NCBI RefSeq assembly: GCF_017876395.1
Contig: NZ_JAGINX010000001.1
Coordinates: forward strand, 248,001 to 312,000
Length of the DNA stretch: 64,000 nt
Origin: Nesterenkonia lacusekhoensis
GTDB taxonomy: Bacteria > Actinomycetota > Actinomycetes > Actinomycetales > Micrococcaceae
Direction: 5' to 3'
Positions 15,931-25,482 of the stretch are shown here, piece by piece. Under the pieces are notes generated by a model that worked only from the letters and a program-made list of their open reading frames with translations, did not search any database and had not been told where the DNA came from. Each line of letters opens with the position of its first letter. Position 1 is the first letter of the stretch. A program made the translations under genes and the position numbers.

Positions 15931-17802
15931 ATGTGTGGAATTGTTGGCTACATCGGTCTGCCGGAGAAGTCTGCTGAGCATCAGGCTCTGGACGTGTTGT
16001 TGGAAGGGCTGCGGCGCTTGGAGTACCGCGGCTATGACTCTGCCGGTGTGGCAACGGTCACCGGAGGTCGGGTCGAAGCTCGGAAGAAGTCCGGGAAGCT
16101 GGTGAACCTCATCAACGAGATCGAGGAGTCCCCGGTGGCTCCCGCCTCGCTGGGCATCGGTCACACCCGCTGGGCCACCCACGGCGGCCCCACCGACCAG
16201 AACGCGCACCCGCACCTGGCCGACGAGGCCAAGCTCGCCGTGATCCACAACGGAATCATCGAGAACTTCGCCGAGCTCAAGGAGAAGCTGCGGGCCGAGG
16301 GTCACACCTTCGAGTCCCAGACGGACACCGAGGTCGCAGCCAAGCTGATCGGCCGGTTCTTCGCCGGTGAGGCCCAGGGCGACCTCACCGAGGCCATGCG
16401 CCTGGCCTCCAACGAGCTCGAGGGTGCCTTCACCCTGCTGGCCGTCCACGCCGATCAGCCCGACCGGGTGGTCGCCTCCCGCCGCAACTCCCCGCTGGTC
16501 ATCGGCCTGGGCGAGGGCGAGAACTTCCTGGGATCCGACGTCTCCGGCTTCATCGACTTCACTCGTGAGGCCGTCGAGCTGGAGCAGGACCAGATCGTCA
16601 CCATCACCACCGATGACGTGACCATCATCAACTTCGACGGCTCCTCCGCTGAGGGCAAGCGCTTCCACATCGACTGGGACGCCTCCGCCGCGGAGAAGGG
16701 CGGCTATGACTCCTTCATGGAGAAGGAGATCAACGAGCAGCCCAAGGCCGTGGAGGAGACCCTGCTGGGGCGCACCGACGCCGAGGGCCGCCTGGCCCTG
16801 GATGAGCTGCGCATCGATCCGGAGGAGCTGAAGAACACCTCCAAGATCATCGTGCTGGCCTGCGGCACCGCCGCCTACGCCGGTCAGGTCGCCAAGTACG
16901 CGATCGAGCACTGGACCCGCATTCCCGTGGAGGTGGAGCTCGCCCACGAGTTCCGCTACCGCGACCCGATCATCGACGAGACCACTCTGGTGGTCTCCAT
17001 CTCCCAGTCCGGCGAGACCATGGACACCCTCATGGCCGTCCGCTACGCCAAGGAGCAGGGCGCCCGGACCCTGGCCATCTGCAACACCAACGGATCCACC
17101 ATCCCGCGCGAGTCCGACGCCGTGCTCTACCTGCACGCCGGCCCGGAGATCGCAGTGGCCTCCACCAAGGCCTTCCTGGCCATGGTCACCGCCTCCTACC
17201 TGCTGGGCCTCTACCTGGGCCAGCTGCGCGGCCAGCTGTTCACCGGCCAGATCAAGGACATCCTTGCCGACCTGCACAGCATCCCGTCCAAGATCCAGAC
17301 CATCCTGGACAACGCCGACCAGATCAAGGACCTGGCCCGCCGGATGGCCGACACCCCCTCGGTGCTGTTCCTGGGCCGCCACGTCGGCTTCCCGGTGGCC
17401 ATGGAGGGCGCTCTCAAGCTCAAGGAGCTGGCCTACATCCACGCCGAGGGATTCGCCGCCGGCGAGCTCAAGCACGGCCCGATCGCGCTGATCGAGGAGG
17501 GCCAGCCGGTGTTCGTCGTCGTGCCCTCGCCGCACGGCCGCCACTCGCTGCACTCCAAGGTGGTCTCCAACATCCAGGAGGTCCGCGCCCGCGGCGCCAA
17601 GACCATCACCGTGGCCGAGGAGGGGGACGAGGCTGTGCGCGAGTTCTCTGAGACGGTCTTCCACGTGCCGGAGACTCAGCCGCTGCTGATGCCGCTGCTG
17701 ACCACGGTGCCTCTGCAGATCTTCGCCTGCGCGCTGGCTGCGGAGAAGGGCTACGACGTGGACCAGCCGCGCAATCTGGCCAAGTCCGTCACGGTGGAGT
17801 GA
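15931..17802 (+). CDS. glmS: Glutamine-fructose-6-phosphate aminotransferase (isomerising)
   Basis: It makes glucosamine-6-phosphate from fructose-6-phosphate and glutamine, the entry to amino sugars. The glutaminase domain starts with the catalytic Cys directly after Met (MCGIVGYIG) and has GHTRWATHGGPTDQN; the synthase half carries two SIS domains (VLACGTAAYAGQVAKY, SQSGETMDTLMAV, FLGRHVGFPVAMEGALKLKE) and ends PRNLAKSVTVE. 623 residues, full length. First gene of a forward cluster that continues with acpS, nnrDE, alr and the tsa genes. Confidence 0.97.
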   Translation: MCGIVGYIGLPEKSAEHQALDVLLEGLRRLEYRGYDSAGVATVTGGRVEARKKSGKLVNLINEIEESPVAPASLGIGHTRWATHGGPTDQNAHPHLADEAKLAVIHNGIIENFAELKEKLRAEGHTFESQTDTEVAAKLIGRFFAGEAQGDLTEAMRLASNELEGAFTLLAVHADQPDRVVASRRNSPLVIGLGEGENFLGSDVSGFIDFTREAVELEQDQIVTITTDDVTIINFDGSSAEGKRFHIDWDASAAEKGGYDSFMEKEINEQPKAVEETLLGRTDAEGRLALDELRIDPEELKNTSKIIVLACGTAAYAGQVAKYAIEHWTRIPVEVELAHEFRYRDPIIDETTLVVSISQSGETMDTLMAVRYAKEQGARTLAICNTNGSTIPRESDAVLYLHAGPEIAVASTKAFLAMVTASYLLGLYLGQLRGQLFTGQIKDILADLHSIPSKIQTILDNADQIKDLARRMADTPSVLFLGRHVGFPVAMEGALKLKELAYIHAEGFAAGELKHGPIALIEEGQPVFVVVPSPHGRHSLHSKVVSNIQEVRARGAKTITVAEEGDEAVREFSETVFHVPETQPLLMPLLTTVPLQIFACALAAEKGYDVDQPRNLAKSVTVE

Positions 17803-17814
17803 GCGGAGGGGCAC

Positions 17815-18165
17815 ATGATCGTCGGGATCGGCGTCGACGTCGTTCTGGTCACTCGCTTCGAGCAGCAGCTGCGCAGGGCCCCGGCCCTGCGCGAGCGGCT
17901 CTTCGTCCCCGCCGAGCGTGAGCTCAACACCCGTTCCCTGGCCGCGCGCTTCGCCGCCAAGGAAGCTGTGGCCAAGGCCCTCGGCGCCCCGGCCGGCATG
18001 AACTGGCAGGACTGTCAGGTGGTGCTCAACGCCGCCGGCGCCCCGCAGGTCCACGTGGAGGGCACCGTGGCCGCCGTCGCCGAGCAGCGCGGTGTGAAGA
18101 GCTGGCATCTCTCCCTCTCCCACGACGGCGACGTCGCCACCGCCATGGTGGTCGCCGAAGGCTGA
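17815..18165 (+). CDS. acpS: Holo-[acyl-carrier-protein] synthase
   Basis: Transfers 4'-phosphopantetheine from CoA to ACP. The two Mg-binding motifs are visible: [10 protein letters not shown] at the start (Asp-8) and [13 protein letters not shown] in the middle (the KE pair). 116 residues, normal. It lies 12 bp after glmS and 3 bp before nnrDE, the usual actinobacterial order. Confidence 0.93.
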   Translation: MIVGIGVDVVLVTRFEQQLRRAPALRERLFVPAERELNTRSLAARFAAKEAVAKALGAPAGMNWQDCQVVLNAAGAPQVHVEGTVAAVAEQRGVKSWHLSLSHDGDVATAMVVAEG

Positions 18166-18168
18166 CCC

Positions 18169-19626
18169 ATGACCTCAGCTCTGCCTCTGCTCCCTGTCTA
18201 CACCGGGGACCAGGTGCGTGCGGCGGAGAGGCCCCTGCTGGAGTCCGGGCAGGGGCCCGAGCTCATGCGCGGAGCCTCCTGGGGGCTGGCCGCGGCTGTG
18301 CTGAACCTGCTGCGTGAGCGCGGGGCCGTCTACGGAGCCCGGGTCGCGGGGCTGATCGGCTCCGGGAACAACGGGGGCGACGGCCTCTGGGCCCTGACCT
18401 TCCTGCGGCGGCGCGGGGTCGAGGCCACCGCGGTGCTCGCCCGCGGGCGCGCCCACCAGGAGGCGCTGCAGGCGTTCCTGCAGGCCGGCGGACGGGTGGT
18501 CGACGAGATCCCGGGCCAGGCCGATGTCGTGATCGACGCCGTCCTCGGCACCGGCTTCAGCGGCGAGTTCGGCGCCCCGCAGCTGCCTGAAGCGGCCGTG
18601 GTGATCGCCTGCGACCTGCCCTCCGGAGTCGACGCCGACACCGGTGAGGTCCGCGGTTCGGCACCGGCGGCCGACCATACGGTCACCTTCGGCGGGCTGA
18701 AGCTCGGTCTGCTGGCCGGCGACGGCGGACACCTCAGCGGCCGTCTCCACACAGTCGACATCGGGTTGGGAGATCACCTCCCGACGCCGCGTGCGCAGCT
18801 GCTCTCGCCGGACTGGGACCCTGCCTCCTCCTGGAGGCCGCCGCAGAGCACCGATCACAAATACTCCCGAGGAACGGTCCATGTCTTGGCCGGGTCCCCG
18901 CAGTACCCGGGAGCCGCACAGCTGACTGTGGGTGCGGCGCTGAACACCGGCGTCGGGATGGTCACCCTCGAGGCCGCTGAAGAGGTCCGCCATCAGGTGC
19001 TCGCCGCCTCCCCAGAGGTGGTGGGGGTTGCCGACGGGGCGGGGTCCGAGGATCGGCTGGAGAAGGCCCGCGCGGTCGTCGTCGGACCTGGACTGGGAGA
19101 CCAGGCCGCCCAGCTGGAGGCGGCCTCGGCAACGATCGATGAAGCGGTGCGCCGGGCGCTGCCCTGCGTGGTGGATGCTTCGGCCCTGACGCTGGTGCCG
19201 GAGCTCACGCTGCGGACCGAGGTGCTGCTGACTCCGCATGTGGGAGAGGCCCGGCGCCTGGCGCAGGGCCTCGGACTCGCTGAAGCGGACGAGCTGCTCA
19301 GCTCTGACCCTGTCGCGGCCGCCGAGGCTCTGGCCGAGGGCACCGGGGCCACTGTGCTGCTCAAAGGGGCCACCACTGTGATCGCCTCTCCGGGCGCGGA
19401 GACGCTGCTGCACCGTGCCCAGGCCCCCGGTCTGGCGACGGCCGGCAGCGGCGATGTCCTCAGCGGTGTGCTCGGCGCCGTGCTGGCCACGCAGCAGGAC
19501 CGGCTGACCGTCGCCGAGGGCGCGGTGCTCGCTGTGGGCCTGCATGCTCAGGCGGCCCAGCGTGTGGACCCGAACGGTCAGGGCCGGTTCGGCGCCTCCG
19601 CGCTCATGGCGGGGCTGAGAGCCTGA
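18169..19626 (+). CDS. nnr: Bifunctional NAD(P)H-hydrate epimerase / ADP-dependent dehydratase
   Basis: Repairs damaged NADHX and NADPHX. The N-terminal YjeF_N epimerase half (residues 1-215) has GLIGSGNNGGDGLWAL and CDLPSGVDADTGEV; the C-terminal ribokinase-like dehydratase half has KYSRGTVHVLAGSPQYPGAA, GPGLG and the catalytic ATAGSGDVLSGVLGAVLA. 485 residues, length of the fused form. Starts just after acpS. Confidence 0.94.
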   Translation: MTSALPLLPVYTGDQVRAAERPLLESGQGPELMRGASWGLAAAVLNLLRERGAVYGARVAGLIGSGNNGGDGLWALTFLRRRGVEATAVLARGRAHQEALQAFLQAGGRVVDEIPGQADVVIDAVLGTGFSGEFGAPQLPEAAVVIACDLPSGVDADTGEVRGSAPAADHTVTFGGLKLGLLAGDGGHLSGRLHTVDIGLGDHLPTPRAQLLSPDWDPASSWRPPQSTDHKYSRGTVHVLAGSPQYPGAAQLTVGAALNTGVGMVTLEAAEEVRHQVLAASPEVVGVADGAGSEDRLEKARAVVVGPGLGDQAAQLEAASATIDEAVRRALPCVVDASALTLVPELTLRTEVLLTPHVGEARRLAQGLGLAEADELLSSDPVAAAEALAEGTGATVLLKGATTVIASPGAETLLHRAQAPGLATAGSGDVLSGVLGAVLATQQDRLTVAEGAVLAVGLHAQAAQRVDPNGQGRFGASALMAGLRA

Positions 19627-19721
19627 CCGCCGACGAGCGTCTCTGAGCCGAACACGTCGATCCGAGGGCCGGAGGGGGCGGCACCCCGATCCGGCAGGCC
19701 GGGTCTCGTAGAGTGGAGTCC

Positions 19722-21020
19722 ATGAGTTCTACCGGCGGCCCGCTCGAGGGTCTGGAGCGCGCAGCGATCATCGACCCCGCTGCGATCAGGCATAACGTCC
19801 GCACCATCGCTGCGGCGGTCTCTCCTGCCAAGGTCATGGTGGCGGTCAAGGCCGACGGCTACGGTCACGGCGCGCTCACCGCTGCTCACGCGGCCCTCGA
19901 CGGCGGCGCCGACTGGCTGGGCACCGCGCACGTGTCCGAGGCCCTCGAGCTGCGCGAGGCCGGGATCGAAGCTCCTCTCCTCGCCTGGCTGCACACCCCG
20001 GACACCGACTTCACCACGGCAGTGGAGCGGCACATCGCCCTGGGCATCTCCGGTTGGGAGATCGAGGCTGTGGCGGAGGCCGCCGCCGCACTGCAGACCC
20101 CCGCCCATGTGCACCTGAAGATCGACACCGGCCTGGGCCGCAACGGCTGCACCCGCGAGAAATGGCCCGAGCTGCTGCGGGCCGCCGCCGCCCATCAGGA
20201 GAGCGGCCTGATCAGCGTGGAAGGCATCTTCACCCACCTGGCGGTGGCTGATGAGCCGGACCGCCGCGAGACCGACGAGCAGCTGAGCCTCTTCCGGGAG
20301 GCGGTGGCCGCGGCGGAGGAGGTCGGCATCACCCCGGACCTGCGTCATGCGGCCAACACTCCCGCCGCCATGTCCCGCCCGGACGCTCACTTCGACATGG
20401 TGCGCGTCGGTGTCGGCGTCTATGGGCAGAGCCCCTTCGCTGACCGGACCGGGGAGGACTTGGGGCTGAAGCCGGCGATGGAGCTGCGGACCACAGTGGC
20501 CAACGTCAAGCGTGTGCCCGCCGGGCAGGGGATCAGCTACGGGCTGACCCACCGGGTGGACCGCCCGACGGCGCTGGGTCTCATTCCGCTGGGCTACGGC
20601 GACGGCGTGCCGCGCATCGCTGTGGACGCGCCGGTCCGCATCGGGGACAGGGTCTACCGCTCCGTGGGACGCGTGGCGATGGACCAGTTCGTGGTGGATC
20701 TGGAGGAGCCGGACACCGAGGTCCAGGTCGGCGACGACGTCGTCCTCTTCGGCGGCGAGTCGGGTCTCTCCGCCGCGGACTGGGGTGCGGCCGCTCAGAC
20801 CATCAACTACGAGATCATCACCCGGGTCGGCGGTCGCGTCCCTCGGATCGTCCGCGACAGCGCCCTGGACCAGCAGGCACCGGCAGACCGTGCCCAGCAG
20901 GAGGACCAGCCGGAGCCGGAGACCCTGGCTCATCGGGAGAGCCAGCCGGACAGCGCGGTGCAGCCGGACGGGGAAGTCCAGCCGGATGGTGAAGTCCAGC
21001 AGCGGGAGGCGGCGCGATGA
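19722..21020 (+). CDS. alr: Alanine racemase
   Basis: PLP enzyme making D-alanine for peptidoglycan. The PLP lysine lies in VMVAVKADGYGHGA, the substrate-binding segment in FDMVRVGVGVYGQSP and the second-base tyrosine region in GQGISYGLTH. 432 residues from the ATG at 19722; TAGAGT (19709-19714) ends 7 bases upstream, which favours this leaderless ATG over the GTG at 19713. The C-terminus has a disordered tail of about 45 residues built partly from three 18-bp units (20943-20996, QPDxxxV repeats), not part of the normal fold. The last 4 bases overlap tsaE. Confidence 0.95.
   Translation: MSSTGGPLEGLERAAIIDPAAIRHNVRTIAAAVSPAKVMVAVKADGYGHGALTAAHAALDGGADWLGTAHVSEALELREAGIEAPLLAWLHTPDTDFTTAVERHIALGISGWEIEAVAEAAAALQTPAHVHLKIDTGLGRNGCTREKWPELLRAAAAHQESGLISVEGIFTHLAVADEPDRRETDEQLSLFREAVAAAEEVGITPDLRHAANTPAAMSRPDAHFDMVRVGVGVYGQSPFADRTGEDLGLKPAMELRTTVANVKRVPAGQGISYGLTHRVDRPTALGLIPLGYGDGVPRIAVDAPVRIGDRVYRSVGRVAMDQFVVDLEEPDTEVQVGDDVVLFGGESGLSAADWGAAAQTINYEIITRVGGRVPRIVRDSALDQQAPADRAQQEDQPEPETLAHRESQPDSAVQPDGEVQPDGEVQQREAAR
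20943..20996 (+). repeat. In-frame 18-bp minisatellite in alr
   Basis: Three consecutive 18-bp units starting CAGCCGGA(C/T) encode SQPDSAV-QPDGEV-QPDGEV in the C-terminal tail. The last two units differ at only two or three positions. Confidence 0.85.
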
Positions 21021-21643
21021 CTCCCCAGGCGACCGCACCGGAAGACGGGCCGGAAGCACCGCTGCCCGGAGAGAACTGGGTCCTTCGGATTCCGCTGGCG
21101 GATCTGGAGTCCACGCAGCGCCTGGCCCACAGCCTGGCCGCTGTGCTTCCCGCAGGAACGCTGCTGGTGCTCACCGGCGGACTCGGAGCAGGGAAGACCA
21201 CTTTCACCCAGAGCCTGGCCGAAGGGCTCGGCGTGACCGGACCGGTCAGCTCGCCGACCTTCGTGCTCAGCCGCATCCACCCCAGCGCGCAGGACGGTCC
21301 GGACCTGGTCCACGTGGACGCCTACCGGACCGATGCCGAAGGCCTGGAGTCGCTGGATCTGCTCTCGACTCTGAGCGGCTCGGTGACAGTGATCGAGTGG
21401 GGCCGCGGGCTGGTGGAGCACGCTCTGGTGGGCGAAGGCGGGTCCTGGCTGGACCTCGAGCTGATCAGGGACGACGCCGGCGACGCACCAGCTGCTGAGT
21501 CCTCGGGCCCCGGCGCGGAACCACAGATCATCACTGACTTCTCCGAGTCCGAGGAGGACATCCTCGGCACTCCGCGCCGGGCGGTGCTGCGCGGCTACGG
21601 GCCGGACTTCCCGGCCCCTCCCGCCTCGGTCCGCCGCGGCTGA
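21017..21643 (+). CDS. tsaE: tRNA threonylcarbamoyladenosine biosynthesis ATPase TsaE
   Basis: P-loop ATPase that works with TsaB and TsaD in forming t6A37 on ANN-decoding tRNAs. Walker A is TGGLGAGKTTFTQSLAEGLG, followed by GPVSSPTFVLSRIH and DAYRTDAEGLESLDL and VIEWGRGLVE. 208 residues, with an acidic C-terminal extension of about 40 residues beyond the usual fold. The ATG overlaps the alr stop codon (ATGA), so it is translationally coupled. Confidence 0.93.
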   Translation: MTPQATAPEDGPEAPLPGENWVLRIPLADLESTQRLAHSLAAVLPAGTLLVLTGGLGAGKTTFTQSLAEGLGVTGPVSSPTFVLSRIHPSAQDGPDLVHVDAYRTDAEGLESLDLLSTLSGSVTVIEWGRGLVEHALVGEGGSWLDLELIRDDAGDAPAAESSGPGAEPQIITDFSESEEDILGTPRRAVLRGYGPDFPAPPASVRRG

Positions 21644-21708
21644 ACGCTCGCGACAACGCCTGTTCCGCCGGCAGGCGGCCGCTCAGCCTGGACCGATATC
21701 ATGGTGGG

Positions 21709-22449
21709 GTGCTTCTCGCCATCGATTCCTCCGCCGGAGCCTCCGCCGCCGTCATCCATGACGGGCAGATCCTCGCCTCCTGGCGGACCGCAGAGACCAA
21801 CACCCACGCCGAAGTCCTGGCCACCGCTGTGCAGGGGACGCTGGCCGAGGCCGGAACCGGGGGAGCGGGGCTGGACGGCGTCGTCGTCGGTGTGGGGCCC
21901 GGCCCCTTCACCGGTCTGCGTGTGGGCCTGGCCCTGGCGCACAGCCTCGCTGAGGTCTGGCAGAAGCCCCTGCACGGGGTCTGCAGTCTGGACTCGCTGG
22001 CGCTGCGAGCCGCCGCACAGGGTCTGACCGGAGAGTTCCTCGCCGCCAGCGACGCGCGGCGTCGGGAGATCTACTGGGCGCAGTACCGTGCGCAGTCACA
22101 CGAGACCGACGGCTCCGGTCCGGTTGTGAGCTCCTCTCCGGCGGTCAGCAGTGGTCCGGCCGTCAGCAGTGGTCCAGCCGTCAGCCTCCAGGTGCTGGAC
22201 GGACCCCATGTCTCCGCCGCCGCGGAGGCCCCCGGGCTGCCGGCTCTCGGGGCCGGCGTCGGGCTCTATGCCGAGCAGATCCATCTGGCCGAGGGCCTGC
22301 CCGAGGGTGCTGACCAGTGGCTCCCCGATGCCGAGGAGCTCGCGCAGCTGGTCGATTCCGGTGCGGCCCAGCTGCGTGACCCGCTGCCGCTCTACCTGCG
22401 GGAATCCGACGCCAAAGTGCCGCAGCAGATGAAGAGGGCCGGCGCATGA
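21709..22449 (+). CDS. tsaB: tRNA threonylcarbamoyladenosine biosynthesis protein TsaB
   Basis: Dimerisation partner and stabiliser of TsaD. ASKHA-fold features: MLLAIDSSAGASAAVIHDG at the start, THAEVL, and GVGPGPFTGLRVGLALAHSL. 246 residues. GTG at 21709 is the start; TATCAT (21697-21702) ends 6 bases before it, so it may be transcribed from its own leaderless promoter. Residues about 142-160 are a low-complexity run, PAVSSGPAVSSGPAVS, coded by an 18-bp tandem repeat (22144-22185). Confidence 0.92.
   Translation: MLLAIDSSAGASAAVIHDGQILASWRTAETNTHAEVLATAVQGTLAEAGTGGAGLDGVVVGVGPGPFTGLRVGLALAHSLAEVWQKPLHGVCSLDSLALRAAAQGLTGEFLAASDARRREIYWAQYRAQSHETDGSGPVVSSSPAVSSGPAVSSGPAVSLQVLDGPHVSAAAEAPGLPALGAGVGLYAEQIHLAEGLPEGADQWLPDAEELAQLVDSGAAQLRDPLPLYLRESDAKVPQQMKRAGA
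22144..22185 (+). repeat. In-frame 18-bp minisatellite in tsaB
   Basis: GTCAGCAGTGGTCCGGCC (22144-22161), the same with one change (22162-22179), then a partial GTCAGC. Encodes repeated VSSGPA. Confidence 0.85.
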
Positions 22450-23042
22450 GCCACGACGCCGACGCCTCCTCATCGGAGGGGCCAGTCATGCCTGAGGGCA
22501 CGGCGCTTCGTCCCATGGGTGCCGCCGACATCGCTGCGGTGCTGGAGCTGGAGAACCACCTCTTCCCGCACGATGCCTGGCCGGAGAGCTTCTTCTGGGA
22601 TGAGCTCTCCCACGCCGTACCCTCCGCCACCCCGGAGCGTGCCACACGCGAATACTGGGTGGTCGAGGACACCGGCTCTGAGACGGAGCCCGGGCGCGTC
22701 ATCGGCTATGCCGGCATGATGTGTCTGCTGCCGATCGCTGACGTCCAGACCATCGCAGTCGCCCCCGAGGCCCAGGGCGGAGGGGTGGGCACGCTGCTGC
22801 TGCGCACCATCATCGAGGCGGCCCGGCGGCGTCGCGCGGACCAGGTGCTCCTGGAGGTCCGGGCCGATAATCCCGGTGCCCAGTCGCTCTACCGCCGGGA
22901 GGGGTTCGAGCACATCCACACGCGTCGGCGCTATTACCTCGACGGTGAGGACGCACTGATCATGCAGAAGGCTCTGAAGGATCTCGACGCCCCGTCCACG
23001 GCGGCGACCTTCGGCAACGGCAGCACAGGAGGCGCGCGATGA
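22446..23042 (+). CDS. rimI: GNAT N-acetyltransferase, ribosomal-protein-alanine type
   Basis: GNAT fold: N-terminal strand/helix [21 protein letters not shown], then the acetyl-CoA pyrophosphate loop [15 protein letters not shown] and the C-terminal [20 protein letters not shown]. RimI family by sequence and by its conserved position between tsaB and tsaD. The substrate is probably the S18 N-terminus, as in E. coli, but the family is broader. 198 residues; overlaps tsaB and tsaD by 4 bases each. Confidence 0.88.
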   Translation: MSHDADASSSEGPVMPEGTALRPMGAADIAAVLELENHLFPHDAWPESFFWDELSHAVPSATPERATREYWVVEDTGSETEPGRVIGYAGMMCLLPIADVQTIAVAPEAQGGGVGTLLLRTIIEAARRRRADQVLLEVRADNPGAQSLYRREGFEHIHTRRRYYLDGEDALIMQKALKDLDAPSTAATFGNGSTGGAR

Positions 23043-24139
23043 CAGTCCAGCAGAGCTCAGAGGCCAGAGAGCCCCTGGTCCTCGGGATCGAGACCTCCTG
23101 CGATGAGACCGGCGTGGGGATCGTCCGCGGCACCCAGCTGCTGGCCAACACCGTCTCCTCCTCCATGGAGGAGCACGTGCGCTTCGGCGGCGTCATCCCG
23201 GAGATCGCCGCGAGAGCGCATCTGGAAGCCTTCGTGCCCACCCTGCGCCGGGCGCTGGAGACTGCCGGGGTGGAGCTGGAGGATGTCGACGCCATCGCAG
23301 TCACCGCCGGGCCCGGACTGGCCGGTGCGCTGATGGTGGGCCTCTCCTCAGCCAAGGGCCTGGCGCTGGCCTCCGGCAAGCCGCTCTATGGGGTCAACCA
23401 CCTGGTGGCCCATGTGGGCGTCGGACTGTTGGATGACCAGGACGGTGCGGTCCAGGAGCTGCCGCCCAACACCGGCGCGCTGCTGGTATCCGGCGGCCAC
23501 ACAGAGATCCTGAGGGTCGGCTCGCTGACCCATGACGTGGAGCTGCTGGGCTCGACCATCGACGACGCCGCAGGCGAGGCCTACGACAAGACGGCCCGTC
23601 TGCTCGGGCTCGGCTATCCCGGCGGTCCGGCCATCGACCGGGCCGCGGCCGAGGGGGACCCGTCAGCGTTCACCTTCCCGCGCGGGCTGACCATGCCCAA
23701 GTTCGTAGGAACGGCGGAGAATCCCGGCAAGCACCGGCACAACTGGTCCTTCTCCGGGCTGAAGACCGCTGTGGCGCGGGCCATCGAGCAGTTCGAGGAG
23801 GCAGGGCTGCCGGTGCCCACCGCCGATATCGCCGCCAGCTTCCAGGAGGCCGTGGTGGATGTGCTGACCGCCAAGGGGCTCCGTGCGGCCCAGGAGCACG
23901 GCATCACCACACTGCTGCTGGGCGGAGGGGTTGCGGCTAATCGCCGGCTGCGTGAGCTGCTCGCCGAGCGCTGTGCCGCGGCCGGCATCGAGCTGCGGGT
24001 GCCGCCGATCCCGCTGTGCACCGACAACGGAGCGATGGTGGCTGCGCTGGGCGCCCAGCTGGTGGCCGCCGGCGTCGGCCCCTCTGCGCTGGACATCCCT
24101 GCCGACCCCGGCCAGCCGGTGCAGAGGATCAGCGTCTGA
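23039..24139 (+). CDS. tsaD: tRNA N6-adenosine threonylcarbamoyltransferase TsaD
   Basis: Catalytic subunit for t6A37 formation. The start [19 protein letters not shown], the metal-binding HLEAF and [11 protein letters not shown] histidines, [11 protein letters not shown], and [17 protein letters not shown] are the standard motifs. 366 residues. Last gene of the forward cluster beginning at glmS. Confidence 0.96.
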   Translation: MTVQQSSEAREPLVLGIETSCDETGVGIVRGTQLLANTVSSSMEEHVRFGGVIPEIAARAHLEAFVPTLRRALETAGVELEDVDAIAVTAGPGLAGALMVGLSSAKGLALASGKPLYGVNHLVAHVGVGLLDDQDGAVQELPPNTGALLVSGGHTEILRVGSLTHDVELLGSTIDDAAGEAYDKTARLLGLGYPGGPAIDRAAAEGDPSAFTFPRGLTMPKFVGTAENPGKHRHNWSFSGLKTAVARAIEQFEEAGLPVPTADIAASFQEAVVDVLTAKGLRAAQEHGITTLLLGGGVAANRRLRELLAERCAAAGIELRVPPIPLCTDNGAMVAALGAQLVAAGVGPSALDIPADPGQPVQRISV

Positions 24140-24154
24140 CTGTTGCCGCAATCA

Positions 24155-24214
24155 GCTGCTGCTGAGACTCAGGGCTGTTGCTGAGGCTCAGAGCTGCTGC
24201 TGCTGAGGCTCAGA
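24155..24214. repeat. 19-22 bp minisatellite between tsaD and the YbdK-type gene
   Basis: Three units: GCTGCTGCTGAGACTCAGG (24155-24173), GCTGTTGCTGAGGCTCAGA (24174-24192) and a 22-bp version with an extra CTG (24193-24214). The third covers the stop codon of the reverse-strand gene. Confidence 0.7.
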
Positions 24215-25373
24215 GCATGCCCGGCCCGTTGATGGACATACGGGTCCGTGCGGCGGAGTCGAGGACCACCTGGCGCAGGTCGCCGTCGTGGTTCTCAGCG
24301 ACTTTGAGCTGGCGCTGATAGCCGGCGCCGTCGTCCATCATCCGCTCCACCAGGCGGAGCTCCTTCTCGCATCCCAGCTCCTTGGCCACCGGCTCCAGCC
24401 GCTCCAGCTCTTTGGCGAGGTGATCGGTGATCAGCTCCTCATCACCGTTCTCGTTGAGGATGATGATGGCATCGAGCCCGTAGCGGGCTGCCCGCCACTT
24501 GTTCTCCTTGATGTACCAGGGCGGCATGGAGGTCACGGATCCGCCGTCCTCGAGGGTCTGGACGGTGTCGTGGACGATGCACTGGGTCAGCGCTGCCAGT
24601 GCGCTGATCTCCTCCAACGTGGCCACACCGTCACAGATGCGCAGCTCCACAGTTCCCAGCCGGGGAACGGCCCTGACGTCCCAGCGGACTTCGGTGACAT
24701 CCTCGATGACCCCGGTGTGGGCCAGATCCGCCACGGCCCGCTCGTAGCCGGACCATTCCTCGAACTGATAGGACTGCCCAGCGGTGGGCAGCTGCTGGAA
24801 CATCAGTGAGCGGTTGGAGGCGTAGCCGGTGTTCTCCCCGGACCAGAAGGGGGAGGAGGCGGAGAGCGCCTGGAAATGGGCGTTGTAGTTGCATAGTGCA
24901 TTCACCGCAGGCATCGCCTGGCGCACGTCGTCCAAGCCGACATGGACATGGACGCCGTAGATGACCATCTGCCGTCCCCACCACTGGGTGCGGCGGATCA
25001 GCTCGTTGTAGCGCTCCTTATCGGTGACCGGCTGCTTGGCCGGCGGCGCGAAGGGATGCGAGCCCTGGCAGTAGAGGTCCACATCCAGCGGGTCGCAGTG
25101 GCGCATCACGCTGCGCGCCGTCTCGCGCAGCTGCTCCACCCCCTCCTCCACACTGCCGCACACATCGGTGATCAGCTCGATGGTGTTCAGCAGCAGCTCT
25201 TGCTTCACATAGGGGTGCTCCTCATCCGAGCCCAGCTCAGGCAGATCCTGGTGGGCGGCCTCCAGGATGCGCTCGGCCACGCTGCGCAGGTCACCGGTCT
25301 GTCGGTCCACCAGTGCCAGCTCCCACTCGATGCCGAGAGTCGAACGGTCAGACTGTGCGAAGGGCAGTTCCAT
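24210..25373 (-). CDS. Carboxylate-amine ligase of the GCS2/YbdK family
   Basis: Related to glutamate-cysteine ligase: TLGIEWELALVDRQTG near the N-terminus is the GCS2 substrate/ATP motif, HCDPLDVDLYCQGSHPFAPP and YGVHVHVGLDD follow, and the C-terminal half has MPPWYIKENKWRAARYGLDA. E. coli YbdK has weak glutamate-cysteine ligase activity and its true role is unclear, so the substrate here is uncertain. 387 residues from the ATG at 25371-25373, with AGAGGAAC about 8 bases upstream; the frame is open further but without a plausible start. Confidence 0.85.
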   Translation of the reverse strand: MELPFAQSDRSTLGIEWELALVDRQTGDLRSVAERILEAAHQDLPELGSDEEHPYVKQELLLNTIELITDVCGSVEEGVEQLRETARSVMRHCDPLDVDLYCQGSHPFAPPAKQPVTDKERYNELIRRTQWWGRQMVIYGVHVHVGLDDVRQAMPAVNALCNYNAHFQALSASSPFWSGENTGYASNRSLMFQQLPTAGQSYQFEEWSGYERAVADLAHTGVIEDVTEVRWDVRAVPRLGTVELRICDGVATLEEISALAALTQCIVHDTVQTLEDGGSVTSMPPWYIKENKWRAARYGLDAIIILNENGDEELITDHLAKELERLEPVAKELGCEKELRLVERMMDDGAGYQRQLKVAENHDGDLRQVVLDSAARTRMSINGPGML

Positions 25374-25482
25374 CGTGGGTTCCTCTGGTCTGCGGGAGGG
25401 GTGACGGATCCAGACTAGCCGGATTTCCCTGGGCATCGGCTGGGGACTGCCCGTGCGGGGCGTGGCCGTTATCCTGGTCCCC

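Noticed and set aside
15922-18123. 733-codon reverse-strand ORF opposite glmS and acpS
   Set aside because: Shadow of strongly biased GC-rich codons; the forward genes carry all family motifs and the reverse protein is a Gly/Leu/Val/His-rich sequence without a recognisable domain.
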